Shown here in pieces: positions 1-8,026 of a DNA stretch of 17,479 bases (the stretch's first letter is position 1; every line of letters begins with the position of its first letter). The notes under the pieces were generated by a model. The model was given only the letters and a program-made list of their open reading frames with translations. It was not told where the DNA came from and searched no databases. This DNA comes from Flavobacteriaceae bacterium (GTDB taxonomy: Bacteria > Bacteroidota > Bacteroidia > Flavobacteriales > Flavobacteriaceae). The position numbers and the translations under genes were made by a program. The stretch covers positions 1-17,479 of the forward strand of contig JAAZXZ010000093.1 of the NCBI GenBank assembly GCA_014239895.1, written 5' to 3'.

Positions 1-173
1 ATCTTGTTATAATAATTCACACGCATTTTAATATAGTCAAGATCATACTTGTTAATTTCATTTAGGTTTTCCTTAAGCCTATTTCTGTAGAAGAAATTAG
101 GTATCAATAATTTCAAAAAATTTAATGAGTAGTATAATTGTTTATTATTTCTATGAGATTTTTTTCTTAACAA
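1..173 (-). CDS. Probable glycosyltransferase family 90-like protein, N-terminal part (runs off left edge)
   Basis: A reading frame on the minus strand is open from a TTG codon at 173-171 to the window edge, giving 57 codons with no stop. An in-frame TAA lies four codons upstream, and no ATG exists before residue 50, so TTG is the likely start; dnaG and gldB in this window also use TTG. The peptide is rich in K, N, Y and L. It contains a hydrophobic-aromatic stretch (KLLIPNFFYRNRL, about residues 21-33) and a segment DLDYIKMRVNYYNK (44-57). This pattern, 'LIP-F-R-RL' followed by 'D-DYI-RVNYYNK', resembles from memory the N-termini of bacterial family-90 glycosyltransferases (LpsA/Cap10-like), which add sugars to lipopolysaccharide or capsule. 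The catalytic region is outside the window, so the family call is tentative. That the frame is coding is more secure. It diverges from rsgA across 128 bases of very AT-rich DNA. Confidence 0.5.
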   Translation of the reverse strand, partial: MLRKKSHRNNKQLYYSLNFLKLLIPNFFYRNRLKENLNEINKYDLDYIKMRVNYYNK

Positions 174-301
174 GATTGATATTTAATAATTAATAAATTA
201 CGTCTTTTTTATTATTAAATTAAATTTAACTTATACTAAAAAATTAAAAAATTTAGAAAAAAGAATAACAAAATAAATAACTAATTATACATTTATTATC
301 A

Positions 302-1234
302 ATGAGAGGAACTGTATATAAATCTACTGGAAGTTGGCACTCTGTAAAAAATAATGAGGGAGTGGAATTTGAATGTAGAATTAAAGGTAGGCTTAGACTG
401 GATGATTTAGGGAGTACAAATCCAATTGCAGTTGGCGATGTTGTAGAATTTGATATAGAAAATAATACTGATTCAAGAAATGGAATTATAATTAAGGTCC
501 ATGATAGGAAAAATTACATTCTAAGAAAATCAGTTAATTTATCTAAGCAGACACAAATTCTAGCAGCCAACATAGATATTCTATTTTTAGTTATTACAAT
601 TAATAACCCTGTTACTACTACAAATTTTATAGATAGATTTTTAATTACTTCTAATGCATATTCCATTGATACAGTACTATTATTTAATAAAATGGACATC
701 TATAATAAAGATGAAACGATTCAGCTTGATAAATTGGTTAATTTATATGAGAACATTGGATACAAGTGCATTAAAGTTTCTGCCACTAAAGACTTAAATA
801 TTAAAGAAATAATTTCTTTAATTAAGGGAAAAACAATTATGTTTGGCGGCCATTCAGGATCGGGAAAATCAAGTATTATAAATTGTATAAATCCTGAATT
901 AAATTTGAAAATTGGAAATATTTCATCTCAGCATCTTCAAGGAAAACATACTACAACTTATGCAGAATTATTTGATATAGATTTTGGAGCTAGAGTAATT
1001 GACACACCTGGCATAAAGGGGTTTGGCATTGTAAATTTTGAAAAAAATGAAATTGGAGATTTTTTTCCAGAATTTTTCCAGAATAAAAATAAATGTAAAT
1101 TCAATAATTGTTTGCATATAGATGAGCCAGATTGTTTTATAAAGGAATTAGTTTCATCAAATAAAATTAGTATTTCACGTTATGAAAATTATAAGCAAAT
1201 AATAATGCAAGATGATTTAAAGTACAGACAATAA
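302..1234 (+). CDS. rsgA: Ribosome small subunit-dependent GTPase A (RsgA/YjeQ)
   Basis: RsgA is a cytoplasmic GTPase that checks and releases late 30S assembly intermediates. The 310-residue product has the family's full layout. An N-terminal OB-fold covers about residues 1-70. It is followed by a circularly permuted GTPase domain in which the motifs run G4-G5-G1-G3: NKMD at 129-132, SAT at 160-162, the P-loop GGHSGSGKSS at 182-191 and DTPG at 234-237. A C-terminal zinc knuckle has C265, C270, H272 and C278 as apparent ligands. Length and start (ATG, MRGTVYKSTGSW) fit the family. No Shine-Dalgarno sequence precedes the ATG, only A/T-rich DNA, as is usual in Bacteroidota. A weak -7-like TACATTTA lies at 288-295 without a clear upstream element. 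dtd follows after 12 bases, so the two are probably cotranscribed. Confidence 0.97.
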   Translation: MRGTVYKSTGSWHSVKNNEGVEFECRIKGRLRLDDLGSTNPIAVGDVVEFDIENNTDSRNGIIIKVHDRKNYILRKSVNLSKQTQILAANIDILFLVITINNPVTTTNFIDRFLITSNAYSIDTVLLFNKMDIYNKDETIQLDKLVNLYENIGYKCIKVSATKDLNIKEIISLIKGKTIMFGGHSGSGKSSIINCINPELNLKIGNISSQHLQGKHTTTYAELFDIDFGARVIDTPGIKGFGIVNFEKNEIGDFFPEFFQNKNKCKFNNCLHIDEPDCFIKELVSSNKISISRYENYKQIIMQDDLKYRQ

Positions 1235-1246
1235 CTATATTAAACT

Positions 1247-1681
1247 ATGATTGTAGTAATACAGAGAGTTATAAATGCAAGTGTAAAAGTAGATGACAAA
1301 GTTGTGTCTTCTATAAATAATGGAATGTTAATATTGTTGGGTATTTCAAATGATGATTCTAAGGAAGATATAATAAAAATGACTAATAAAATTTCAAAAT
1401 TAAGAATATTTAATGATGAAAATAATATAATGAATAAGAATGTCAATGAGGTTAATGGTGAGATTTTAGTTGTAAGTCAATTTACATTATACGGCAATGT
1501 TAGAAAGGGTAATAGACCTAGTTATATAAATGCAGCTAAGCCAGATATAGCAAAACCTATATATAATCTATTTATCAAACAATTAGATAGTCTAATTAAT
1601 AATAAGGTTCAGACGGGAATATTTGGTGCTTACATGCTTGTAGATATTGTAAATGATGGGCCAGTTACTTTAATTGTTTAA
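1247..1681 (+). CDS. dtd: D-aminoacyl-tRNA deacylase (Dtd)
   Basis: Dtd hydrolyses D-amino acids, and mischarged glycine, from tRNA in the cytoplasm, keeping D-residues out of proteins. The 144-residue product starts with the typical VVIQRV sequence. It carries both catalytic signatures: SQFTLY at 77-82, and the Gly-cisPro-containing NDGPVT at 136-141 near the C-terminus. Between them is a GNRPSY segment where many relatives have GRRPSF. It is a few residues shorter than the usual roughly 150, ending soon after GPVTLIV, but no functional part is missing. It lies 12 bases after rsgA and probably shares its transcript. Its last 12 bases overlap the end of the convergent amidohydrolase gene, so there is no independent terminator between them. 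Confidence 0.96.
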   Translation: MIVVIQRVINASVKVDDKVVSSINNGMLILLGISNDDSKEDIIKMTNKISKLRIFNDENNIMNKNVNEVNGEILVVSQFTLYGNVRKGNRPSYINAAKPDIAKPIYNLFIKQLDSLINNKVQTGIFGAYMLVDIVNDGPVTLIV

Positions 1682-3301
1682 ATTATATACCATTTCACCA
1701 TCTACAAAAGTTTTTAAAACTTTTGTTTTCGGTATCAATTTTGCATTTACTTCCATTATATCCTGATTAATAATAATAAAGTCTGCTGCCTTTCCAATTT
1801 CTAAACTTCCTTTTTCATTTTCCTCAAAATTAAAATATGCACCCCATATAGTCATTCCTTTTAATGTTTCTTCTCTATTTAGACTGTTTTCTTTTTGGAA
1901 TCCATTTTCAGGATATCCAGATAAATCTTTTCTTTCAACAGAGCTATAAAAAGTATGAAATGGATTAACTTTTTCTACAGGAAAATCAGTCCCTAATGCA
2001 ATTTTCTTTGAACTATTAAGTAAATCTTTGAATGCATACGCCCCATATATTCTTTCACCCAATCTTTCGTCAGCCCAATACATATCACTAGTTGCATGAG
2101 TTGGCTGAACAGATGGAAGAACTTTATTATTATATAATTTAAAATCATTAGGATCAATGACTTGTGAATGTTCAATTCTCCATCTAGGATCTTCAATTTT
2201 ATTTAAAATTGTATTATAGTTTTTAACTAGAAAACTTATAGTTGAGTCTCCTATTGCATGGGTATTCATTTGAAAACCCATTTCAGAAATATTTTTTGAG
2301 TAGTATTCTAAATCTTTAATACTTGTAACAAGTTCTCCATAATTTGAGGTATCATCAGAATACGATTTTTTTAAAGCAGCCCCTCTTGAACCTAAACTGC
2401 CATCCCCGTAAACTTTAAATGATCTAACGTTTAATTTAGGAGTTTTAATTTTCCCATAATCTTTAAAAAATAATATATTTTCTTTTGAAACACTTATCAT
2501 TGCATAAATCTTTATTTTTAGATTATTAGATTTATGTAGACTATCAATTAAAAAAATAATCTCTTTACCTAAGCCAGCATCATCAACTGTAGTTAATCCA
2601 TAGCTAAAACATATTTTTTCAGCCTCTTTTAATGCCATAATTTTTTCAGATGTAGATTTTTTAGGAAGTATTTTGTCAATTAATTGCATTGGCTTATCAA
2701 TAAGAACTCCTGATAATTTTCCTTTTTCTTTAATTATTGAACCTCCGGAAATTTCAGTATTTTCATTAATTCCAGCAAGATTTAACGTATAATTATTTGT
2801 TAAATAGGCATGTCCGTCAACTCTTTCAAGTACAACTATTTTATTGGGAAATAGCTGATTCAATTTTAAATTATTAGGAAAGTTTTTATTTTCCCAATCA
2901 TTTTGGTCCCAACCTCTACCTAAAATAATTTTAGAACTATTTTTATTATCATAATCAATTAACTTTTCTAAAATTTCATTTAATGATTTGGTGCCTCGTA
3001 AATTGATGACTTGTTGATTTAATCCAAGATTATAAAAATGGCAATGAGAATCAATTAAACCTGGAAGAATTGTTTTTCCCTTGGCATCTATAATGGTATT
3101 ACTATAGTATTCTTTATCAAGATTAGAATTACTTATATCTAAAATTTTCCCATCTTTAATTACTATTGATTTTGCAAGTTCATTTTGGCTATTTACTGTG
3201 TAAATTTTAGCATTAATTATTATAGAATCAGCAAATTTTACATTACATGATAAATATATTGTTAGTGTAATAAACAGGAGTAAGATTTTATTATTTTTCA
3301 T
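1670..3301 (-). CDS. Lipoprotein amidohydrolase, YtcJ-like (Amidohydro_3)
   Basis: This 543-residue protein is a metal-dependent hydrolase of the amidohydrolase superfamily. It starts with a lipoprotein signal (MKNNK, a hydrophobic stretch, then YLSC with the lipid-anchored Cys at 19), so it should sit in the envelope facing the periplasm. The N-terminal beta-sandwich part has the usual 'AKIYTVNSQN...IVIKDGKILDI' form. The metal site is visible: H86 and H88 (DSHCH, after LPGLI), K296 in SFKVYGDGSLGSR, H348 in NTHAIGD, H378 in RIEHSQ and D439 in GTDFPVE. The GRGWDQNDW segment (128-136) is typical of the YtcJ subgroup, whose substrates are mostly unknown. I cannot assign a substrate. The gene is convergent with dtd, overlapping it by 12 bases, and divergent from the MazG-like gene across 112 bases that include an 8-base palindrome TTGATCAA at 3377-3384. 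Confidence 0.9.
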   Translation of the reverse strand: MKNNKILLLFITLTIYLSCNVKFADSIIINAKIYTVNSQNELAKSIVIKDGKILDISNSNLDKEYYSNTIIDAKGKTILPGLIDSHCHFYNLGLNQQVINLRGTKSLNEILEKLIDYDNKNSSKIILGRGWDQNDWENKNFPNNLKLNQLFPNKIVVLERVDGHAYLTNNYTLNLAGINENTEISGGSIIKEKGKLSGVLIDKPMQLIDKILPKKSTSEKIMALKEAEKICFSYGLTTVDDAGLGKEIIFLIDSLHKSNNLKIKIYAMISVSKENILFFKDYGKIKTPKLNVRSFKVYGDGSLGSRGAALKKSYSDDTSNYGELVTSIKDLEYYSKNISEMGFQMNTHAIGDSTISFLVKNYNTILNKIEDPRWRIEHSQVIDPNDFKLYNNKVLPSVQPTHATSDMYWADERLGERIYGAYAFKDLLNSSKKIALGTDFPVEKVNPFHTFYSSVERKDLSGYPENGFQKENSLNREETLKGMTIWGAYFNFEENEKGSLEIGKAADFIIINQDIMEVNAKLIPKTKVLKTFVDGEMVYNLNN

Positions 3302-3413
3302 AGCTTGTTTAATTAATATAAATCTATAAATTATTATACTACTAATAATATATCATGTAAACATTTTTTACTTATATTGATCAAAGTTTACTATAATAAT
3401 TCTTCTCAAAATT

Positions 3414-3737
3414 ATGGATATTAAAAAGTTACAAGAAAAAGTTGATAATTGGATTAACACTCATGGAGTTAGATATTTTAATGAATTAACTAATATGGCT
3501 CAGCTTACTGAAGAAGTAGGAGAGGTTGCTAGAATTATATCAAGACGATATGGTGAGCAAAGTACTAAGAAAACAGACAATAATGACTTAGGTCAAGAAT
3601 TAGCTGATGTTTTATTTGTTGTTTTGTGTCTAGCAAATCAGACTGGAGTTGATTTACAACAGTCATTTGATAATATGCTGGAAATGAAAGCTGAAAGAGA
3701 TCATAAGAGACATCATACAAATAAAAAATTGAAGTAA
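3414..3737 (+). CDS. MazG-like nucleotide pyrophosphohydrolase
   Basis: A 107-residue single-domain protein of the all-alpha NTP pyrophosphohydrolase (MazG/dUTPase) superfamily. These enzymes hydrolyse non-standard nucleoside triphosphates to monophosphate and pyrophosphate using Mg2+. The metal-binding signature is present as EEVGE at 33-37 (E33/E34 and E37) followed by ELADVL at 62-67 (E62 and D65). It is about the size of one MazG domain, so it is the short form found in many Flavobacteriia rather than the two-domain E. coli protein. From memory, this family member follows dtd in relatives; here the amidohydrolase gene separates them. No Shine-Dalgarno sequence is visible. queA begins 86 bases later with its own promoter. 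Confidence 0.9.
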   Translation: MDIKKLQEKVDNWINTHGVRYFNELTNMAQLTEEVGEVARIISRRYGEQSTKKTDNNDLGQELADVLFVVLCLANQTGVDLQQSFDNMLEMKAERDHKRHHTNKKLK

Positions 3738-3771
3738 ATTTTAATTTTATAAAAATTATATCGAAAATTTC

Positions 3772-3803
3772 TTGACATCCCCACTTTTGAGATTGTATAT
3801 TTG
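3772..3803 (+). promoter_or_regulatory. Flavobacterial-type promoter for queA-rlmN
   Basis: A TTG (3772-3774, within TTGACA) is followed after 21 bases by TATATTTG (3796-3803). This matches the Bacteroidota consensus of a -33 TTG and a -7 TAnnTTTG separated by roughly 17-23 bases. The -7 element ends 20 bases before the queA ATG, so the 5' leader would be short and holds no Shine-Dalgarno sequence. Several G/C bases between the elements stand out from the AT-rich surroundings. Confidence 0.65.
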
Positions 3804-3823
3804 CCCTTTCTAAAATTATTCAA

Positions 3824-4873
3824 ATGAAGTTATCAAATTTTATTTATGAGCTACCAGAGAAGTTAGTAGCAGAATATCCAAATAAAAATAGAGATGAGTC
3901 TCGATTAATGGTTATTGACAGATCAGACTATTCTATCCAACATAGAGTATTTAAAGATATGATAGAATATTTTAATGAAGATGATGTTATTATTTTAAAT
4001 AATACAAAAGTATTTCCTGCAAGACTTTATGGCAATAAAGAAAAAACAGGAGCAAGAATAGAGGTTTTTCTACTTAGAGAATTAAATAGTGAACAAAGAC
4101 TATGGGATGTACTAGTTGATCCAGCTAGGAAAATTAGGATTGGCAATAAACTATATTTTGGAGAAGATGAGATTTTAGTTGCTGAGGTTATTGATAATAC
4201 AACTTCAAGAGGAAGAACTTTGAGGTTTTTATGTGATATAGGATACGATGACTTTAGAAAGTTATTACTTGATTTGGGACAGACGCCTTTGCCAAAATAT
4301 ATCAATAGAGATGTTGAGCCAGAAGATAAAGAAAGGTATCAGACTATATACGCAAAAAATGAAGGAGCAGTTGCAGCTCCAACAGCAGGACTGCACTTTT
4401 CTAAACACTTATTAAAACGTTTAGAAATCAAAGGGATTAAATTTTCAGAAATTACTTTGCATACAGGTTTAGGTTCATTTTCTCCAGTAGAGGTAGAGGA
4501 TTTATCAAAACATAAAATGGATAGTGAGAGAGTGATAATTGAAGAAAATGCTGTAGATATTATTAATAATGGTTTAAAAAATAAAAGAAGAATATGTGCA
4601 ATTGGAACAACTGCTATGAGAGCTGTTGAAAGTTCAGTTTCTTCAAGTGGTACTTTAAATGAAATTAATGGCTGGTCAAATAAATTTATTTTTCCACCAT
4701 ATGAATTTAGTATTGCAAATTCTATGATTACAAATTTTCATATGCCAAAATCAACCCTACTTATGATGGCTTCTGCATTTATTGGTAATGATTTTATTAA
4801 AAAAGCATATGAGGTAGCAATGAAGGAGAAATACAATTTTTATAGTTATGGCGATGCAATGCTGATAATCTAA
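3824..4873 (+). CDS. queA: S-adenosylmethionine:tRNA ribosyltransferase-isomerase (QueA)
   Basis: QueA transfers and rearranges the ribosyl group of S-adenosylmethionine onto preQ1 in the wobble position of GUN-anticodon tRNAs, giving epoxyqueuosine. The 349-residue product has the conserved blocks in order: NNTKVFPARL at 59-68, GAVAAPTAGLHF at 181-192, LHTGLGSFSPV at 212-222 and KHKMDSE at 229-235. The C-terminus has NFHMPKSTLLMM and SYGDAMLI. Length is normal for the family and the ATG start gives the typical MKLSNF-YELPE beginning. It is preceded by a good promoter and followed after 23 bases by rlmN, forming a two-gene RNA modification unit. From memory, aroA often sits just upstream of queA in relatives; here the 86-base gap holds only promoter-like sequence. 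Confidence 0.97.
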   Translation: MKLSNFIYELPEKLVAEYPNKNRDESRLMVIDRSDYSIQHRVFKDMIEYFNEDDVIILNNTKVFPARLYGNKEKTGARIEVFLLRELNSEQRLWDVLVDPARKIRIGNKLYFGEDEILVAEVIDNTTSRGRTLRFLCDIGYDDFRKLLLDLGQTPLPKYINRDVEPEDKERYQTIYAKNEGAVAAPTAGLHFSKHLLKRLEIKGIKFSEITLHTGLGSFSPVEVEDLSKHKMDSERVIIEENAVDIINNGLKNKRRICAIGTTAMRAVESSVSSSGTLNEINGWSNKFIFPPYEFSIANSMITNFHMPKSTLLMMASAFIGNDFIKKAYEVAMKEKYNFYSYGDAMLII

Positions 4874-4896
4874 AAATTTAAGTTTTCTAGTTTACA

Positions 4897-5940
4897 ATGT
4901 CAAAAAAAGATATAAGATCCCTATCACTTGATCAAATAAAAAAATTTTTTTTAGAAAATGGTTTTAAGGATTATAGAGGAGACCAAGTATATTCATGGCT
5001 TTGGGAGAAGTCTGCTATAAATTTTCAGCAAATGACTAATCTTCCAAAATCGATACGATCTATTTTGGAGGAGAGTTTTATAGTCAATCATATTAGAGTA
5101 CATACAATACAAAAGAGCAAGGATGGTACAATAAAAAATGGGATTAAATTATTTGATGATTTAATAGTAGAGAGTGTATTAATTCCCACAAAAAAAAGAA
5201 TTACGGCTTGTATATCTTCTCAGGTTGGATGTAGTCTAAATTGTAAATTTTGTGCTACAGCAAGATTAAAGAGAATGAGAAATTTAAATCCAGATGAAAT
5301 TTACGATCAGGTAGCATTAATTAGTAAACAAAGTAAGGAATATTATAATAGATCCTTAACAAATATTGTGTTCATGGGAATGGGAGAGCCGCTAATGAAT
5401 TATAAAAATGTTATAGAAGCCATAAAAATGATAACATCAAAAAAAGGACTTGGTATTTCTGCTAGAAGAATTGTAGTATCAACTTCAGGAATTCCAAAAA
5501 TGATAAAAAAAATGGCAGATGAAAATGTTAAATTTAAACTTGCAGTTTCGTTGCATTCAGCAGTAGATAGTATTAGAACTTCAATTATGCCTTTTAATGA
5601 AAAAATGAATCTATCTGAATTAAAGCTAGCATTAAAATATTGGTATAAAAAAACTAAAAGAATAATTACTTATGAATATGTAGTTTGGAAAGGAATAAAT
5701 GACACTATTGAAGACGCTAATGCTCTAGTAGATTTTTGCAAATTTGCTCCAAGCAAGGTTAATTTGATTCAATATAATTCAATAGATGATAACAAATTTT
5801 CTCAAGCTTCAAAAGACAATATTTATTTATACCAAAAGATTCTTGAAGAAAACAATATTAATGTAACTATTAGAAGATCAAGAGGCCAAGATATAGATGC
5901 TGCTTGTGGCCAATTAGCAAATAAACCTTCTTTAAATTAA
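4897..5940 (+). CDS. rlmN: Dual-specificity 23S rRNA/tRNA adenine-C2 methyltransferase (RlmN)
   Basis: RlmN is a radical-SAM methyltransferase that methylates C2 of A2503 in 23S rRNA and of A37 in some tRNAs. The 347-residue product shows the iron-sulfur cluster motif CSLNCKFC with C112, C116 and C119, right after SSQVG. It also has the glycine-rich MGMGEPLMN segment and, near the C-terminus, the second catalytic cysteine C337 in AACGQLA, which forms the methyl-carrying intermediate. The start at MSKKDIRSLS fits, with the accessory N-terminal domain running to about residue 95. It follows queA by 23 bases and has no clear promoter of its own, so cotranscription is likely. A run of seven A followed by eight T lies early in the gene (4938-4952), coding for KKFF, with the frame intact. 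The 132 bases after it, up to dnaG, contain no gene I can support. Confidence 0.97.
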   Translation: MSKKDIRSLSLDQIKKFFLENGFKDYRGDQVYSWLWEKSAINFQQMTNLPKSIRSILEESFIVNHIRVHTIQKSKDGTIKNGIKLFDDLIVESVLIPTKKRITACISSQVGCSLNCKFCATARLKRMRNLNPDEIYDQVALISKQSKEYYNRSLTNIVFMGMGEPLMNYKNVIEAIKMITSKKGLGISARRIVVSTSGIPKMIKKMADENVKFKLAVSLHSAVDSIRTSIMPFNEKMNLSELKLALKYWYKKTKRIITYEYVVWKGINDTIEDANALVDFCKFAPSKVNLIQYNSIDDNKFSQASKDNIYLYQKILEENNINVTIRRSRGQDIDAACGQLANKPSLN

Positions 5941-6072
5941 TTTAAAAGTTCTTATAGAAGAATTATCTCTACCTACATTAACTATATAAACAGAATTATT
6001 TAGTTTTTAGCAAAAAGTTTTAAATTAATCATTAAATTGATCAGTCCTAATATTAACAAAAATTTTAATTAA

Positions 6073-8025
6073 TTGATAGCAAAATCTACCATAGAAAAAG
6101 TGTTTGAATCATCTCGAGTAGAAGAGGTTCTTGGAGATTTTGTCCAACTAAAGAAATCAGGTTCAAATTATAAAGGTTTAAGCCCTTTTACTGAGGAGAG
6201 AACTCCTAGTTTTATGGTTTCTCCAGCAAAACAAATATGGAAGGATTTCTCAAGCGGGAAAGGAGGAACTGTTGTGACATTTCTTATGGAACATGAGCAT
6301 TTTACCTATCCTGAAGCAATTAAATATTTAGCAAAAAAATATAATATTGAGGTTGAAGAGACACAAAAAACTTCTGAGCAAAAATTAGAGGATAGTGAAA
6401 GGGAAAGTATGTATTTAATTACTGAATTTGCAAAAGAGTATTATCAAGAAAACTTAGTTAAGTCTGATGAGGGAAAAATCATCGGAATGTCTTATTTCGA
6501 GGAAAGAGAATTTTCAAATGAAGTTATAGAGAAATTTCAGTTAGGTTATTCATTTAATAAACCCAATTATTTTACAGATGAAGCTTTAAAAAAAGGGTAT
6601 AAATTAAATTTTTTAGAGAAAACAGGACTTACCATTATAAAGGACGACAAAAACATTGACAGATTCAGGGGGAGGGTTATGTTCCCAATCCTTAGTATGT
6701 CTGGAAGAGTTTTAGGATTTGGTGGCAGAATTCTTAAATCCTCTAAAAATACAGCAAAGTATATTAACTCACCTGAAAGTCTTATTTATCATAAGAGTAA
6801 AGTTCTATATGGAATATTTCATGCAAAGCAAAGTATCGTTAAAGAAGATAGTTGCTTTTTAGTTGAAGGCTATACAGATGTTATAAAACTTTATCAGAAA
6901 GGAATAAAAAATGTAGTTGCATCTTCTGGAACAGCATTGACAGAAAATCAGATTAGATTAATTAGTAGGCTGACTAAGAATATAACAGTTTTATTTGACG
7001 GAGATAGTGCTGGATCTCGAGCTGCTTTAAGAGGAATAGATATGATTCTGGAACAAGGAATGAATGTTAAAATCTGCAATCTTCCTGAAGGCGAAGATCC
7101 AGACAGTTTTGCAAATAAAAAACAAACTGATGAATTAACATCTTTTTTTAAAGAGCAATCAAAAGATTTTATAAAATACAAAGCATCACTATTAGTTGAC
7201 GAAGCTGATAATGATCCAGTAAAAAAGGCTTCTGTAGTAAGAAATATGGTAGAAAGTATTTCAAAAATAAGCGATCAAATAAAAAAGGAAATTTATATAA
7301 AGGAGTGCTCATCAATTATGGGGATAAGTGAGCAAGTTTTATACAGTACTTTAGCTCAGATTCAGAAAAAGAAATTTAATAAAGATATAAAGTCTTCTAA
7401 AGATAATTTTGATTCTTTTACTATTGTTAAGCCTGAAAATGAAAAGAAGGGTACAAATATTCTTTACGAATTAGAGAAAAAAATCATAGAGATTTTATTA
7501 TTATATGGAAATAATGTGGAAGATTTTGAAGATTTAATCTTAAAAGAAGATGAAAACGGAAAATTAGCACTCAGTCCAATAAATAGACAAGCAAAGGTTT
7601 TTGAAAAAATATACATGGATCTTCATGAAGATGAAATGGAATTCTCAAATGATAATTTTAGAAAAATATACTATAAGATTATTGAATGTTATAATGAAAA
7701 TAAAGAGATTATGGCTGATAAATTTTTGAACACATTACCAAAAGAGCTTGAAATAGAGATAACTAATATAATGATGAATGACGAGAAATATTCATTACAT
7801 GATTGGGAACGTAACAGCATTTTTCCAAAATCAAAAAACAAAACAATTTCTCAATTAGTAATTGAAACAATTCTAAATCTACGTTGTTTTTTAATTGATC
7901 AAAAGGTAAATGAATTTAAGGATAAAACATCGATTAACAAGGACAATAAATCTATCTTAGAAGATGTAGTAAATTACTCAAATCTAAAAATACTTCTTTC
8001 AAGAAAGTTGAATAGAGCGATATAA
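6073..8025 (+). CDS. dnaG: DNA primase (DnaG), zinc-ligand-free flavobacterial form
   Basis: DnaG makes the RNA primers for replication. The start is a TTG at 6073, directly preceded by an in-frame TAA; translation from it gives MIAKSTIEKVFESSRVEEVLGDFVQLKK, which lines up with the expected N-terminus of flavobacterial primases. The N-terminal zinc-finger fold is recognisable (GLSPFTEERTPSF at 35-47, KQIWKDFSSGKGG at 53-65). However, the positions of the E. coli ligands C40, H43, C61 and C64 are S37, T40, D58 and S61. The catalytic core has RFRGRVMFP (197-205), GFGGRIL (215-221), the TOPRIM glutamate in EGYTD (265-269) and the FDGDSAG metal motif (308-314). The last 200 or so residues are charged and helical, as expected for the helicase-binding domain. 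At 650 residues, length is normal. The gene ends one base before the convergent nadE. Confidence 0.96.
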   Translation: MIAKSTIEKVFESSRVEEVLGDFVQLKKSGSNYKGLSPFTEERTPSFMVSPAKQIWKDFSSGKGGTVVTFLMEHEHFTYPEAIKYLAKKYNIEVEETQKTSEQKLEDSERESMYLITEFAKEYYQENLVKSDEGKIIGMSYFEEREFSNEVIEKFQLGYSFNKPNYFTDEALKKGYKLNFLEKTGLTIIKDDKNIDRFRGRVMFPILSMSGRVLGFGGRILKSSKNTAKYINSPESLIYHKSKVLYGIFHAKQSIVKEDSCFLVEGYTDVIKLYQKGIKNVVASSGTALTENQIRLISRLTKNITVLFDGDSAGSRAALRGIDMILEQGMNVKICNLPEGEDPDSFANKKQTDELTSFFKEQSKDFIKYKASLLVDEADNDPVKKASVVRNMVESISKISDQIKKEIYIKECSSIMGISEQVLYSTLAQIQKKKFNKDIKSSKDNFDSFTIVKPENEKKGTNILYELEKKIIEILLLYGNNVEDFEDLILKEDENGKLALSPINRQAKVFEKIYMDLHEDEMEFSNDNFRKIYYKIIECYNENKEIMADKFLNTLPKELEIEITNIMMNDEKYSLHDWERNSIFPKSKNKTISQLVIETILNLRCFLIDQKVNEFKDKTSINKDNKSILEDVVNYSNLKILLSRKLNRAI

Positions 8026-8026
8026 A

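Noticed and set aside
174..301. A small RNA or structured element in the 128-base gap before rsgA
   Set aside because: The gap is nearly pure A/T with no stable stem, no good TAnnTTTG element and no open frame that looks coding.
3377..3384. Palindrome TTGATCAA in the divergent gap between the amidohydrolase and MazG-like genes as an operator
   Set aside because: An 8-base AT-rich palindrome is expected by chance in DNA of this composition, and there is no second copy nearby.
3738..3823. A preQ1 riboswitch before queA
   Set aside because: The stretch lacks the stem plus A-rich tail pattern of preQ1 aptamers. What is visible is a promoter close to the ATG, leaving about 20 bases of leader, too little for an aptamer.
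4027..4305. A 92-codon minus-strand open frame inside queA
   Set aside because: It is fully covered by the well-conserved queA gene, has low-complexity composition and no family features, so it is a shadow frame.
4938..4952. A7T8 tract in rlmN as a terminator or slippage signal
   Set aside because: It lies early inside an intact gene, encodes normal residues and has no G/C stem. It probably only reflects AT-rich codon use.
5932..6011. A short minus-strand frame ending NVGRDNSSIRTFKLI and a stop, resembling the tail of a secreted protein
   Set aside because: It spans only about two dozen codons, has an in-frame stop just upstream, no start codon and no continuation in other frames. Its end overlaps the rlmN stop region. 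Chance is the simplest explanation.
6948..7181. A 77-codon minus-strand open frame inside dnaG
   Set aside because: It lies antisense to the conserved TOPRIM domain of DnaG and shows no protein-like motifs.
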